From Phorcus lineatus (taxonomy: Eukaryota; Mollusca; Gastropoda; Trochida; Trochidae), in assembly GCA_921293015.1 (NCBI GenBank), contig OV121086.1:38191194-38255193 (forward strand): a stretch of DNA of 64,000 bases, read 5' to 3'. Below are positions 36,440 to 49,589 of this stretch, piece after piece (the stretch's first letter is position 1; every line of letters starts with the position of its first letter). A model generated the notes under the pieces. The model saw only the letters and a list, made by a program, of their open reading frames with translations. It made no database searches and was not told the DNA's origin. Made by a program: the position numbers and the translations under genes.

Positions 36440-39400
36440 TTAAAGATTGTAAGGTTTAATAGTAACACGGTAAAAGCGAGCAGTAAGGTGATTTGATTTT
36501 ATTGAAAAGCGTTTTAAACTTCTGAATGCCAACTTAACGAGAAAAATTACTTACACTCTTTGGCGCCTTTAGATACCATGTTGGTGCTGACCTAAAGTAA
36601 ATTGCACAAACTACTTGTTATCCATTTCAATTCAAGGACTTTTACTGACATGACCTTTCAGTATGTAATGAAATCTTTAAAATTGATCTTAAACTCAGGC
36701 ACAATCGAAAGACACCAATATCATGATATATGTTATCCGGGAATCAAGGTGCAGAGCTTTACATCTAGAAACCCTACGGATATTGGTTATCTTGAGGGAT
36801 CCATTCAAGTATCTTTTGGCTGCGTTGTGGCCAAATATAGTAAGTTTCTAATGATGATGATGAGATTAAAGCGTATGCTTGAATGTCCTACGTCATCAGC
36901 GTCTGTGACGCCCTCAACGTCTTTTTTCCATCATCGAGTCGATGTGCCGGTCCCCCATTAGTGAAGACCTACACACATCATCTATGTAGTGGAGCTAATA
37001 GTGGTGATCTAGCCTGTCGTTGATTTCAGCATGATCAGTCTGAGGATTAGGTGGGGTCTCTACTCGTCCAATGATTGCAGCTCAGACATCTATGAGGATG
37101 TACAATGTTCATTATGTCTTCAGTCTGTACTTCTCCATGCCGGGTTACGTCAGATCCTGCTACTTTGCAATATAGGACTATCGATTTGCTGCAGGGTCTA
37201 AGTAGATAGATCCTCATCATGGGCTAATTATTTGCTGGATATTGGAAAAGCGACAGCCTGTAAAACAAATAAATAGCTCGCTGAACTAGATTCTATGTGG
37301 GAGTGCCAACTTTGATCTCGCTTAATGTGGCATGCACTGCAGGAAATCCTTATCTGCCATATAATGAATTACGTATATGTTCACAAAGTCTTGTTTTTGA
37401 AACACTGATGTTTCTTGTTAGGTCTCAATGACATAGATGGACTAATATTATTTTTGTCACATCAAACGGGAAGGTATAAGGTACTGCTGTTGACGGGACA
37501 ATAAAGACCCATCCTTCTTTTTCTTAAAAGAGAGTTGTTGTTTTAGTGATATCGAATTCATCTTCTTACAAGTAAATGTTATTTTCTTTGTAGATACACT
37601 TACAGTCATTTAATGCATATAGGTCTCCACATTTAACACTAAAATTGATAGACCATTTCTAAATTTAAAGGTAGATAAACTTCCCATTTCTCTTAAATTT
37701 AGATTTGGGTTTATCGCATTTCTTATTATGTGCATTTGTCGCAGTTTGAAAATATGCCTACACGGATTCATTAACGGAATGCACGACAGGAGTAAATATT
37801 GATTAGTCTAATAGCTCATTTTTTATTTAATTATCTATTGATTGAATAAGCCTGCTCTATAAACCAGAGCAGGGAACGAGTAATCTGAGAAATAATTTGA
37901 TGATATTTTATATAAGTTTAAAACAATAATATTTATATAGGTTACATTTAAGAACCATGTATGAACACTATAAGTTGCACGTCAGACTAGAGTTACTTCC
38001 CCTGGACCACATAACATTCACAACTTTCTGTCTGTTCCGTATGATTTTCAATCAACAGCAATAATAAACAGTTTCAGAGTCAAATAGCTTTCCAATAAAA
38101 AAATGGTCACATGTACATTTAGGTTATCAGGATAGCTGTCAGTTAAAAAGTATTTTCATTTGAAGCTGCAGTGCCTTATGGGGCATGTCATACACACTGT
38201 GAATAAAAACTTAGAATTTCTGTGTTATTGAAGTGAAACAGGGTTAACGTTCCTTCATCACGTAGCCATGAGGGAACTTTTCAATTTTTTAGTTTGATTA
38301 GGAGCTTCTCGATGCCAAATTTTTATTGAGCCTTGTAGGGATCTCGTTCTTTATCGGTCTCCACGGTATCCATATTGACGGCTCAATGTGGCATTTGCAT
38401 AGAGATCTTGAGCATCTTACGAAGTTAATGTTAAAGGAACAGACCTCAGTAACACTTGATTTCCATAAATAAAGTATTCTAGGTAAATTGTCACGAGATA
38501 TTTTTAGTTCCAAACATTCTTGGAACTTTATGTGCGGGTCATGTGTGATGGATTGCTCCTTCTGGAATTTGAAAGCTGTTTATCCTCAATGCCAGTTCTC
38601 ATCGGCTTGTGTAAAAGAACGAACGCTATATTCAGTTTGAAACTATAAGAAATGATATGCAAAAATACAACTTGAATTCTATTATTATTGCACTGCTATC
38701 AACAGACACGAAGTAAAATGGGTGACGAACATATCGAAGTCATGACGTTAATTATTTTTTTCTCGATTTAGCATCCTTAACAGTGCTCAACTGAAGATAT
38801 CGTTCGACTAAGTGGGAGACCAAGCGATTGCTCATCGAACGTATCGGTTTGACTGCAGATTGTTTACAATGCCGTGTCATCGTCAACTGCAAGAAATGCT
38901 ATTGTTTTATGTTTACATTATTAAGTAATAATGACTCGAATTCACTGATGCAAATAACCTGCAGCTGATGAAGCAACACTGACATGTCGTCAAAAACATC
39001 ATGACGTTACAATGGAAAGACATCTCAGTATTGGAACTTAAGCTGCACGTCGGTATTCAAATATGGATTATTTTCATTAAAACGCACGGGAGATTTGGTG
39101 ATGATTAAAATCACATCCTCGTGTCTCCTGATGTAGGATAAATCAACAATAGTGACACGAAGCAAATCAGCCCCCTCAAATCCGAAAAGTTTGACCTTTT
39201 TTTTAAATCTCTGTATGGCTATAGGTAAAACATATTGGAGATGGATATAGTAAGTAAATGCGTCTGGTCAAAATCATGAGGTAGTCTTTTGACATGGCTT
39301 TTATTCATTTAATCTCTTAGCAGGTAGATAAAAAGTGAATAATTTTGATCATTTTACTTTTGTTTAAGAAGAAATAACCACGAAGCTGATAATGATGGGC

Positions 39401-41430
39401 ATGCATGTGGTCTATTTTAAAGTCAGCTTAATTATTTTAGACAAGTTTGCGACTATCAAATTGTTACCTTTGTTGTAACCTTTACCTCGATGCAATTTCC
39501 TATCTGATTGCCTGTAATCCCTTTCATTTAAACCCTACGTATTGACATTTTAATCATGGACAGCTAATCCCGATGGGTGGTATGGAAAGTAGGAGTAGTG
39601 AGCGGAATTACGGATTTATTTGCTTCCATGCTCAGGTTAGGAAATGACGAAAGCCACTTTAACAGAATGCCGCTATCCACCCCCCTCGGTGCTCTTTAAG
39701 ACGACCCGGTTGCAAAGTAATCAACGACAATCTCGATTGTCGATACTTGGAATTGTGCTAGAAGTGTGGATGACTTTATAAAAATAAACTTTTCTTCTGC
39801 GGAAATGACTTTTTGGCAAAGAGGTGTCGAGTATTTAATCATGACAATGGAAATATAACGAACATTGAACTCCATGTATCAGTTAGCTAAAGGGTTAGAG
39901 AGAGTGCCATGTAATAAAACAAATTTATAAACAGAGATTTAAACATACTACATTATACCATATACACGTACATGTACATATGTAATTCAACATTATACAT
40001 TGTAGATTCGTTTACATATTTTATGTTATTGTATATAAATACCACCAACAAAAGGTTGTCCTTAATACGACGTATTTGTATAATATCTATCTGTGAAGAA
40101 GTTTACGGTTACTATTTGTACAAATCAAAATAATTTAATCTTCCTTAACTAGAGACTTGTTTCATTAAGGATACAAATTCATCACACTGGAACCGATTAA
40201 CTAGCACCGACCTCTATCTCAGTAGTGTACATTCGATATATCTACTATTATATTGTTTAATAATAGTCAAATATGCTTGAGATTATAACCCTTGAATTAT
40301 GTTACACGTACGTACATATGGGTTTTAAAAGGCTTAGTTAATATTGTGACATTCGTAAAGCATTCGAATGAGGCACATAAACAATAAAACAGATAAACTT
40401 GCTATGAATATATTGTGTTTAAAGACTATACTTTCTATCCCTCGACATGAATAATATATATATACTGCGGTGCTTGTTAATATAACCTCAAAATAAAAAG
40501 AATTCCTCCTCATAAACAAACCATTCCAAGGGAGGTAACTCTTAGTGAACTTCGGTGATGCTGTTCTGCTGTGTCCGCTGAATAAGATGGATTGCTCAAA
40601 CTTTGATCAATGCCAACACATTATAATTCAAACTTTTGAGCTCCAGTGAAATTGAACAGATGTTAACGGTAGCTAATATGTACCTGTCATTGCACTTAAA
40701 TTTATTTGTCAATGTTCGGTACTAGGTAAACAAGAAATAATTTGTACATATTTGTATTGGTTGCTAGTATTGGCATTCTCCCCGTTAAGGAAAGCATACA
40801 GCATCTCTTTCTAAAGAGAGTGTTTCTTTATTCACAATAATTACATGTTTAAAATGACGTTAACACTCCATCTCCAATAAAATCGTATGCTTTTTTTTTT
40901 GCTGTGACATTATATATATTATCTGATCTGAAATTATTTCATTCGATTTCAATAAATCGTTTGGATATCCATATTTGTAACAAATGTGCCGCTTCAAATC
41001 TGTTAATTTTTTCATTCGATATTAAACACTAATATGGAAACAGCTGATTTGACATTATTTTCTTATTTAAAAAATATATATGGATAATATCTTTGTATTT
41101 CAAGTTGATATTTGACATCTGCAGACATTTATATTTAAACATAACAAAATTATGATGTATGAGTATATGTGTATGACATTTTATATGTGTGATGTTGCAC
41201 TTCAATTGAACAATCTAAAAGTCAGACTGTTTTCCCCCAAATGATTGAGACTTACAATGACTTGCTGTGAATTGACATCTCCCGCTTCTACATCAACTGT
41301 CAGCGCCCTGGCCGTTCGTTTTGCCATGTCAGCATTTTTTTCTAATTGACGTGCGAATTGAGAATGCAATCCTACCAATGGGAAAAAGATTTCTTCACTT
41401 CATGCTTGCGGTAGAATACCATGTTTTGAT
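36440..41430. other. Long non-coding stretch, some regulatory-like patches
   Basis: No gene was recognised; a 119-codon frame at 36602-36961 has no motif. Stretches at 36850-37330, 38690-39010 and 39480-39740 are compositionally more balanced than their surroundings. At 38900-38965 TATGTTTACATTATTAAG, GATGCAAATAACC and GCAGCTGATG (forkhead, homeodomain, octamer and E-box-like words) occur within about 65 bases. At 39505-39580 two TAATCC words (K50 homeodomain-like) occur. A hairpin lies at 37851-37873 (CCTGCTCT, 7-base loop, AGAGCAGG). Confidence 0.35.
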
Positions 41431-41436
41431 TCCATA

Positions 41437-41499
41437 GATTCAGATGACAGAGAGACAGACATTTTATTTTATTTTAGTCTGTCTGTCTGATTCAGATGA
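41437..41499. mobile_element. 41-bp inverted-repeat insert flanked by an 11-bp direct repeat
   Basis: GATTCAGATGA (41437-41447) is repeated exactly at 41489-41499. Between them lie 41 bases whose ends, CAGAGAGACAGAC and GTCTGTCTGTCT, pair with each other around a TTTTATTTTATTTTA centre. The layout mimics a target-site duplication around a tiny inverted-repeat element, but replication slippage at a hairpin would look the same. Confidence 0.5.
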
Positions 41500-41729
41500 A
41501 TACCACGTAAACCCGTTTTCACTGATATCGTTTATCGTACGCTGGAAAGCTATTGCAATCAAAACCTGATCTTCTAATATTGAAAAAATTCATCTTACTA
41601 AATAAGTTTATCTGAAAAGATTGTACAAGTATGCACTGGCTATTAACCAATCAAAATTCGACAAATTCGTCTTAGAGGTATTAACAGGAACTATTATCTA
41701 AGCGTTTATTCACTCTTTTGAAGCTATGA

Positions 41730-42260
41730 CTGCACATTGGGGAGGAAAAATTTGAGGTGAAACACATTTAATATCCAAGTCAAATTTACTTAAACGACAC
41801 GACAGTCGCTTTGATCTTTCATATTACCCAATAACTGTTTGTCTTTGACAAGTAAGATAACCAAAAACATACACTTGGTATCTCCACTTCAGACATATTA
41901 ACTTGTTATTGAAAAGGCAAAGCCTTTTGATACTTTTATTGAATTCAACAGATATTGATTAGTTCTATCTGTGGCTCCATCCAGTACGGTCGTCTTTTCA
42001 AAAGCTTGTCTATTGATGTCGAATGAAAAAGGACCAGGGTTGTTCTTCAGGAAGAGAGAAGTACTTAGTGCACCAGACAGGAAGACAGGGTTGGACTCTC
42101 AGGTGGTCCGGTCACTCAAAGTGAAGAAAGTTCAGTCCTCAACTGTCAGAGAAATTCACAGGCGCGGCGGATATGAAGAAAGAAGGTCCAAATGTTATTC
42201 ACTTTGGGGTTTTGCACTCAAAAGCTAATGTGAGGGGATTAAATCCGACATTTATTACAA
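41730..42260 (+). repeat. Block R, copy 1
   Basis: Collinear with 46030-46560 and in part with 50340-50600 and 63890-64000. Landmarks are TTGTTATTGAAAAGGCAAAGCC, TCTTCAGGAAGA, GTACTTAGTGCACCAGACAGG, CAGGTGGTCCGGTCA, GTGAAGAAAGTTCAGTCCTC and AACTGTCAGAGAAA. The 85-codon frame at 41971-42228 lies in it but is broken by stops in copy 2, so no protein is conserved. Confidence 0.75.
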
Positions 42261-42269
42261 ACTGCCAAC

Positions 42270-42935
42270 TCTTTTCAGCAACTATGACAAGATCTGCAAT
42301 ACAGCACTCAATTTCACTTAGGTCCCTGTTAATTACATTATTTCATTTAGAGCATATAATATTTCTTCTAAATCCACTAAATAAATGAAATTAAGATATC
42401 ATGAAATATTTTGTAAATCTATACGTAATTATAAAACGAAAATTCTTTATTTTGAGACATTGATACAAGAATGCATCGGTGGTTAAGTTTACATGAGGAC
42501 ATGAGTTGTTAGTGCACCTTTGATGGATATATGCAAGCGATTTTAATTATAGTTTGAGAGGTTTTAGAAACTTTATATCTTGAACACATGGGCGTGATTT
42601 TAGGAATTTACACAAAACAATATCAAAATCATGTCTTCTATTGAATTCTATTTAAAAGATAGCAATTAAAATCACCATAATTTATTTTGCAAAGTATTTG
42701 CATAGACACTATCTTAAATGATTGTACTTATAAAACACAAAATGAATTCTTCAGCTAAGATCACCTTCGGTCCTTGAAAATTGAAAAAGTCTATCACCAC
42801 AAGAAAGTTAACATCCAGAACAGAACGTTCTATACATGTATGTTTTAACTTTAATTGGCATTCGAATAAGAATTCGTATCACTAAATGATTAAAACGTGC
42901 AATGAATCTTAATCAATTCCCACGGTTCTCCTCGA
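42270..42935. other. Non-coding interval of the R unit
   Basis: AT-rich; no gene and no clear match to the second unit was seen. Confidence 0.4.
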
Positions 42936-42939
42936 GGTT

Positions 42940-43260
42940 GTATTTTCGAATGTTCTAAGTTATCATTTATCATAAGAAAATGTTGATTATTTCAAACAAT
43001 ATAGATTTTTCATCCTTTCTATCTCTAACCCGGGCAATTGATTTATGGCTGTAAAGAGATAACGCAACATCTCTTTAACTTAACTGAGTACCTCAGTGAT
43101 GAATAGCATCTTTGGTTTTCATACATTGTAACTTTTCCGAAATAAAAACCTTATTGAAAAGCAGATAAATGAGCCCGTCATGAAGCATTGAAGTGCTCTT
43201 TTAATACGTTTTCTAATGTAAAGACTAAATTTTGACATTCTACGAACAAACAGTAAGGAC
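42940..43260. repeat. R-unit downstream block, copy 1
   Basis: Matches 47850-48200: CATTTATCAT-AGAA, AATGTTGATTATTT, TTTTTC-TCCTTTC, CCCGGGCAATTGATTTATGGC against CCAGGGAAATTGATTAGTGGC, CATTGTAACT, AGATAAATGAGC and TCTACGAACAAACA. It extends the R duplication to roughly 1.5 kb in copy 1 and 2.1 kb in copy 2. Confidence 0.7.
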
Positions 43261-43264
43261 ATTT

Positions 43265-44115
43265 TCATAGCAGATTATTGAAAATGTACAGAATTGGCCA
43301 GTGAAGGATAACAGTACGTTAAAAATCGTTCTCATCTCAAGGCAACATGCATATCGATTTCAGTTAAGTTTGATTTTAGGAGTTTGTGAAGAAAATAAAT
43401 GGCATGAGTGATTTTTAATAAATTTTCATTATTTATGTAATTTATGACTTATTTGCCATCTAGTTGCATGTTTGTTTCAATGTTTTGCACTTCATTGGTG
43501 TTATATAAGAGGTTTTTTTAAAGATCATGATGCTAGCATTAAAATACAAGAAATATATTCAGAAAACAACATCCATTGCTTTTTAATGCAAACCATACAC
43601 TTGAGGAGATGCTGTAATTTATTGACTTTTATCTTAATTTATACAATTTTATAACAACATGCCTTTTGATAGCTTCAAGTATGATATTTTAAGATTTGAT
43701 AACATGACAGAAATGTATATTTGTCCATATTTGACTTCCATTGTTATATCACAAATCACATATCTTATCAGGAACATACGTTAAATACAATACAATCCTT
43801 CGAATCATATTTGTCTCAATTCATGACTCATTATGAGTAATAATGAGTAATAATGAGTAATATATGTATATGATATTGATGATAAACATGTTTAAGAACA
43901 GATTCTATCTTAACTGAAGGTTGGAGGTGGAAACTTATGTCTTGATCTTAACATTTATTTGTGCCACAACGCAGTATTCAATTTAAAAAAAATGCATTTC
44001 TTTGTCAGCCAGCGAAACCTTAACAAGTCTTTATTTTGCAAATCTGCTTGCTACAGTCTTTGAAAATGCACAATTAGTGTAATAATTTAATATTTTTTAA
44101 AAACATATAGGTAAT
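43265..44115. other. Non-coding stretch with a TGAGTAATAA microsatellite
   Basis: A triple TGAGTAATAA motif lies at about 43829-43860. Otherwise it is AT-rich with nothing recognised. Confidence 0.5.
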
Positions 44116-44119
44116 ATAA

Positions 44120-44267
44120 ACAATAACTAACGAGTGACGGGGAATGACAGATTATCTTTCCCTCGTTATATTAATTGTGTAATTCTCTCGCCAAGGCTCG
44201 AGAATTACGAAATTAATATAACTCGGTAAAGATAATCTGTCATTCCCCGTCACTCGTTAGTTATTGT
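44120..44267. mobile_element. 148-bp palindromic MITE
   Basis: The left arm, from ACAATAACTAACGAGTGACG to GTAATTCTC (44120-44189), and the right arm, from GAGAATTACG to CGTCACTCGTTAGTTATTGT (44199-44267), are reverse complements with few mismatches. The outer 45 bases are perfect apart from the centre-facing side. The spacer is about 9 bases, so almost the whole element folds into one hairpin. It has no coding capacity and no unambiguous target duplication. Confidence 0.9.
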
Positions 44268-44269
44268 CT

Positions 44270-45345
44270 ATATATTGCAACATGAATATTATGAAAATTA
44301 GTGGATATTTAAAGTTTCAGTGTAATGGCATTTATTCCTTATTCCTTAGAGACGTTCAGAGGATGTTTTCTTTATGATGTGCTTCTAGGATCAGAATTGG
44401 TGCTTTAAAAGAAGGATTTTTGGTGATTAGTTAAGGACAAATCTGTTTACAAATCGTTGGTGAAAAACGTTTATCTACAAATTAGTTTAGGCAATATTAT
44501 TGTGAAACATATAGAAATGTATTTTAAGGTATACCTTTTCATTGTAATAGGTAGCTTTATTCATTACATTGGCCAGCATTGAGCAAATCTAAACAAGATT
44601 TCGGAAGGGGACCAACATACTTAATTATATTAATTCCTTTTTTAGAAACGTTTCCTTTGATCATAAAATTTAATAGGATAAGGTTGTACTTCAAGATAGA
44701 AGTTCTTAGTGAAGCAAAAAGGGAACATAGGGTTAAGCTATCGATGGAAGGTCCTTCCTAAAATATTTTTAACAATTTAATATGAATATGAAAAACCCCA
44801 CGTGATATTCAATTACTGTGATCCCTTTTTGGTGTTGAATTGGTTTCAGATTGCATCAACTATGAAATTAGCCCATTAACATCATGATAAATATTATTTC
44901 TATATCAATACTACTTTCTTTCAATTGATGATATTGAATAATGTCTTTAAGATGATAAGATAGCTTCTCTTAAAATTATCATCCCTTCAAACAAATCTTT
45001 GGAGAAACGGTATGAATCTTGTAACAGATTCACCAAGTCAAAGGCAGTTAACTTAATTATTCAACAACTGAAATTATCTTTGTTGGTAAAGTAAAAATAA
45101 TCAAACGGAGATTCATCTGATTTGTTTCCATACAATTAAAACATTGTCACGTTTACCCATCAACAAAAATGTGTTTGTCAATAGTGACTCTCAACGAAAT
45201 GGACTTCTCTCGTTAAAATTAATCTTAATGTTAAATTACAGTGAGGATATCCTTTATACTAATAGTTCAAACACGCAGTGAACTCGAACAGAGTATCAAT
45301 CCTTTCTGTTGATAATACAAATGACATTAAATAGAGAATACTAAA
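44270..45345. other. Non-coding stretch
   Basis: AT-rich; no gene or repeat was recognised. Confidence 0.5.
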
Positions 45346-45349
45346 CGAC

Positions 45350-45464
45350 GTCCCGTTTAATAACATATTTATGAAACGAGTGTGTGTCTTGGTATTTAAC
45401 GAGCGAAAGCGAGTTAGATACCGATACCATTCACGAGTTTCATAAAAATGTAATTATACGGGAC
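45350..45464. mobile_element. Palindromic MITE (GAGCGAAAGC core)
   Basis: The left arm 45350-45395 (TCCCGTTTAATAACATATTT...) pairs with the right arm 45418-45463 (...AAAATGTAATTATACGGGA). The centre reads AACGAGCGAAAGCGAGTTAG. A truncated relative lies at 28617-28682. Confidence 0.75.
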
Positions 45465-46029
45465 TGAGTTATTATTCGCTGAATTATATCAAAGAAAAAA
45501 AATGAAACTCTTTGGGATAACCATGCTTAACTATTGTGACGTCATGTGATGTCAATCAACACGCGATGTTATTACACAATGTGTAAGAACTTTGTAGATT
45601 TATTAAACGGCGGTATCTTCAACGAGAGAGTAATAAAGTGAAATATGTATTCAAGGAATTCAAAGCATGTCAATTATCTTTCCTCCTCAGTGAACAAGCT
45701 ATTTATATGAATAATAATATCTTTAAAACCTGCAATCCTAAACGAAAATAGTTGTTAAGAAAAACAGGAAACAGTAAAATCATATTAATTTCTCAAACTC
45801 ATTAAAATATTTTAAAAATGGGTGATTATCTATTTCAAAAGGTAAGAGATAGAAGAAACAAATTAAGGCTGACCATTCAATCCAAGAAATCTCATTGTCT
45901 ATAATGTTTGATGTATCGATTCTTGACATTGGACATTGATCACGATTATGGACAGGCACAATGTACACATAAACCTCTCTTAACTAACCAAATTCATCAA
46001 GAGGGTTTTCATGATGCAAAAGGGAACAT

Positions 46030-46560
46030 GCAAAATTGTATATATCACCTAAACTGCTGATAGACTATGAGGGGAAACACGTAACTCAATCAACTCAAAT
46101 GTACGTATAGAATAATCAGTCGGTTTGGTCATTCATATTGCCTAATAACGTTTAATATCTAAACAAGTAGATAACGGAAGATATACACTGTAGCTCTCCA
46201 CATTAAACATTTTGAATTGTTATTGGAAAGGCAATGCCTTTCAATGTTCTAAACGAAATGAATTTCTATCATTGTGGATATATACAACATGGTCATCGTT
46301 TGAAACGTGTGTCTATTTATGCGAATGCAGATACCAAGCGCTTTCTTCAGGAAGAAGAGACGTACTAAGTTCAGCAGGCAGGGTGACAGAGTTGTGCGAT
46401 CAGGTGGTCTGGTCAGTCAACGTGAAGTAAGTTCAGAACTCAACTGTCAGAGAAAATCATAGAAGCAGAGAACATTGAAACAGAAAGTGCAAATTTTATC
46501 TTCTGTTTATAGTTTTGTGATATAACTATGGATGAGATTATTTCCGTTTGAGCATAAGAT
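46030..46560 (+). repeat. Block R, copy 2
   Basis: Aligned with copy 1 at an offset of about 4.3 kb: TTGTTATTGGAAAGGCAATGCC, CAGGTGGTCTGGTCAGTCAA, GTGAAGTAAGTTCAGAACTC, AACTGTCAGAGAAA. Substitutions and small indels are frequent. Confidence 0.75.
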
Positions 46561-46564
46561 TTAC

Positions 46565-47845
46565 CCTATAATTTATTATATATTTAAGATGTAATGAACA
46601 ATTCCACAAATAAATTCAGCATTTTTGCAAATGCTGAGTCTGTTCACCATTTCTTAAAGACCCTGTCCAATCGACCCTGTAACTATCGAATATATGTATG
46701 GAAAGAATGTCCTTATATTTACCAATTTTTGATGAAATTTATAAACAGTGTCTTGCTTTGCCGTAACAAGGCTTTTCACACTTATTTCGGTAAATGAAAT
46801 ATGAATGGAAAATATTTTTGGCCAAAATAGCTAACAAACAACATAAATATGCTTAACGTTGGTAACTGGTATGATAGATCCTATATCTTCTCTTCCTTTA
46901 GTTATTTTAATCTACTTTTCTATAAAGAAACATTCGTTTTTGCACCTTTGACCACAGAGTTGCATAAATCATTGGCAATTGTGTTTCTTTTGATGCTAAA
47001 AGTATCGTCCTTCAGAATGGAAAAAAAAGATTCTCTTCATCTCCTGAAAAGAAAATTGAGGGTATAGTTTAAAAGTTAAAGTTAAACACGATGGTACTTG
47101 ATATTTGCACTGGGTTCAAAGATAAGTGAACAACTCTCAGCTGCTGTGAATTCAAAAGATTCCACCAACCAAACAATTCAGAAACGTATTTTTTAAACTA
47201 TCTAAGACTGTCAAAAGTTGACATGGTATGTTTTGAAATGAATATTGAATGCTTGTGATGTATATAATAACTTGTACACGGTGCTTGAGTAAATAAGCCG
47301 CTCAGACTTTGGATGTGAGTACAAAGAACCTTATAAGGACAATTACTACATACACCATAGTACAAGATGAAAGCACTTTTGTTTAGTTATCAACGGCATA
47401 TCAACGGATCGAAAACATTTCCACTTTTGTAGAATTGTTTAAGCGAAGCTGTATCGACAACGATCGGATTTTAATCTGGTCTCAAAACTGAATTTTTATC
47501 GTGGTGTAAAAACATTCGTATAGTTTATATATTTATAATTGTAGCGTCAGTGTGAGACAGTTTCGTATATTTCTGGTTTCGCTGCTCTAATCACAATTTT
47601 ATGGTAGATTACGATATATATCGGATCACCTTTGCCTGCTTTGTATTTTACATCATCTTTAAAACGAAACCCACTTTTGTTTGGATTGCCATTTTTATAA
47701 GAAGAAGAATGTTTTCATACAAAAAGAACTTAAAAGAAATATAATCCGAAAATGACATAATTCATATCACGAACTGATACATGAATGTAATGGTTCAAAA
47801 CAGGGCTTTAATCTGTTATATAAAGAAGTTATCTATTCCTTTTTA
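46565..47845. other. Non-coding stretch
   Basis: Short open frames (46594-46797, 46849-47067) show AT-driven composition and no motif. Nothing else was recognised. Confidence 0.4.
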
Positions 47846-47849
47846 TGTT

Positions 47850-48200
47850 AAGTTCTCTTCTAGTTCCACAGATTACATTTATCATTAGAAGAATAAATGT
47901 TGATAATTGGAATCAATCTAGTTTTTCGTCCTTTCAGTTTTAACCAGGGAAATTGATTAGTGGCATAAACAAGATAACTCAGCATTCTTTGAATACACAC
48001 AATTTCAATTGAGATTCTCAGTGATTTAAAACATCTTCTGTTTGTCAATCATTGTAACTGCTTCGGAGTAAAAACCTTTTAAAAGGGAGATAAATGAGCA
48101 ATTTAATAGGAATCCTGATGAATCTCTGGAGTGAAAGGAGAGATGCTTCTTTGAATTTTTATTTGTAATATTCTATGAACAAACAAGAAGGAATCTTCAA
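47850..48200. repeat. R-unit downstream block, copy 2
   Basis: Partner of 42940-43260, at an offset of about 4.9 kb compared with 4.3 kb for the R block itself. About 0.6 kb has therefore been gained or lost between the two blocks in one unit. Confidence 0.7.
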
Positions 48201-48204
48201 AGGA

Positions 48205-49585
48205 AGAGTCTAATTTTTTTAAAGAAAGATATCAGTGCTTAAAATTAGCTTTTCATTTCATTACAACAGTCATTTTGATTTATTTAAATCAGATAAATGA
48301 ACTTGTAGTAAAGGTGTTTAGTAGGAAGTGTAACAGGAAAGGTTTGGTAAATTTCTATCTTTATATTTGAATGTTTCTATTTTACCAAAAATTGTGAAAT
48401 GTTTGTACACTACTTTTCACGTTTTTTCATTTCATTGTTTGGATTTGGTTTTGGAAGAGGCAGTAGAACGTTGTTTAGATGAATGAAGTGATCTTATGAA
48501 AATAAGATTTGTAGCACGTTCTTTAGATAAAGAAAGTGATCTTATGAAAATGAAAATATTAATAACAATTATTAAATATTACTAGTTGCAACAAAAAAAA
48601 TTTCTAATGAAAAGAAGCAGTTCTTAAACCAACATACTATGTTCAGATAAGCTTTTGAAAACCGTTTCCCTCCCTCCAATGATTAAGGAATGGCCGCCGA
48701 TAGTCTTTGCTTGATACTTGTTAATTTCTTCTCCGACTACGGATGACCGGGTTGAGTATTTAGATGTTTGACTGTATAAAGATAATATATTTCTCATAAG
48801 ATAATCATTATTGAGAAAAAAAAGTATTTTTTTTAAAAATCGTACCGTTACCCCTTTAAACAGTTGTGTAAATATTGACACCTTTAAAAGCCTTTGATGA
48901 AGATTAATCACATCCAAAAACAAGCCAAATAGTCTAGGAGTTGTTCCAAGACATAATTACAGGCTTACAACGTGTTAATACCTCAGCACAATGTAAGCTG
49001 ATATTTATAATTCTTTTTAGTTTTTAGTATTTTTTTAGTAACTAAAAAAAGGTTTCAAATGTTGATCGTGCAGTTTTAGCTTATCCTAGATTCTGCCATG
49101 ATCACAAACTGAATATTTATGTTGTTATGTAGGAAAATGCAATCCTTACTAATTCTTGGAATTCATTATCTATCATCTCAGGCAACGAAAAACAATACAA
49201 ATTAAAACACCTAAAACACTAACAAGGTACAATGAATAGGTAAAGTGAAGTTGTGTTAATGGTGAAATATCTAGCGTGTATGATAAAAACATCTGTTCCA
49301 AAAGTTTTGAAAAAGACGATAATTACTAACCTTTGCAAATACAAATGAGCGCTTACCTACAATGTTTAATTATAGTTTCTTTATCGAAGACTTGACAATA
49401 GGTCAGGAAGGCCTGTTGATACCATTACAGATGATATGGTTGCACGGGTCTGATCGTAGGTTGTCAATATATCTTCAGAGTGGGGCATTTCTCATGGAAG
49501 TGTTTGCATCATAGTTCATGAACACTTGTACATGTCCAAAGTGTCTGAAAATCGACACCAGAGAGTTAAATCCAGTTTTGAGCTC
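48205..49585. other. Non-coding stretch with a short tandem motif
   Basis: AGTGATCTTATGAAAAT occurs twice about 50 bases apart (48487 and 48537), together with GTAGAACGTTGTTTAGAT against GTAGCACGTTCTTTAGAT, a diverged tandem doublet. No gene was recognised. Confidence 0.5.
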
Positions 49586-49589
49586 ATCT

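Noticed and set aside
36602-36961. 119-codon open frame
   Set aside because: No motif; the second half includes an ATGATGATG run, and the downstream sequence did not extend to any recognisable domain on either strand.
37851-37873. Hairpin as a transcription terminator
   Set aside because: No T-tract and a eukaryotic context; reported only as a small hairpin within the surrounding stretch.
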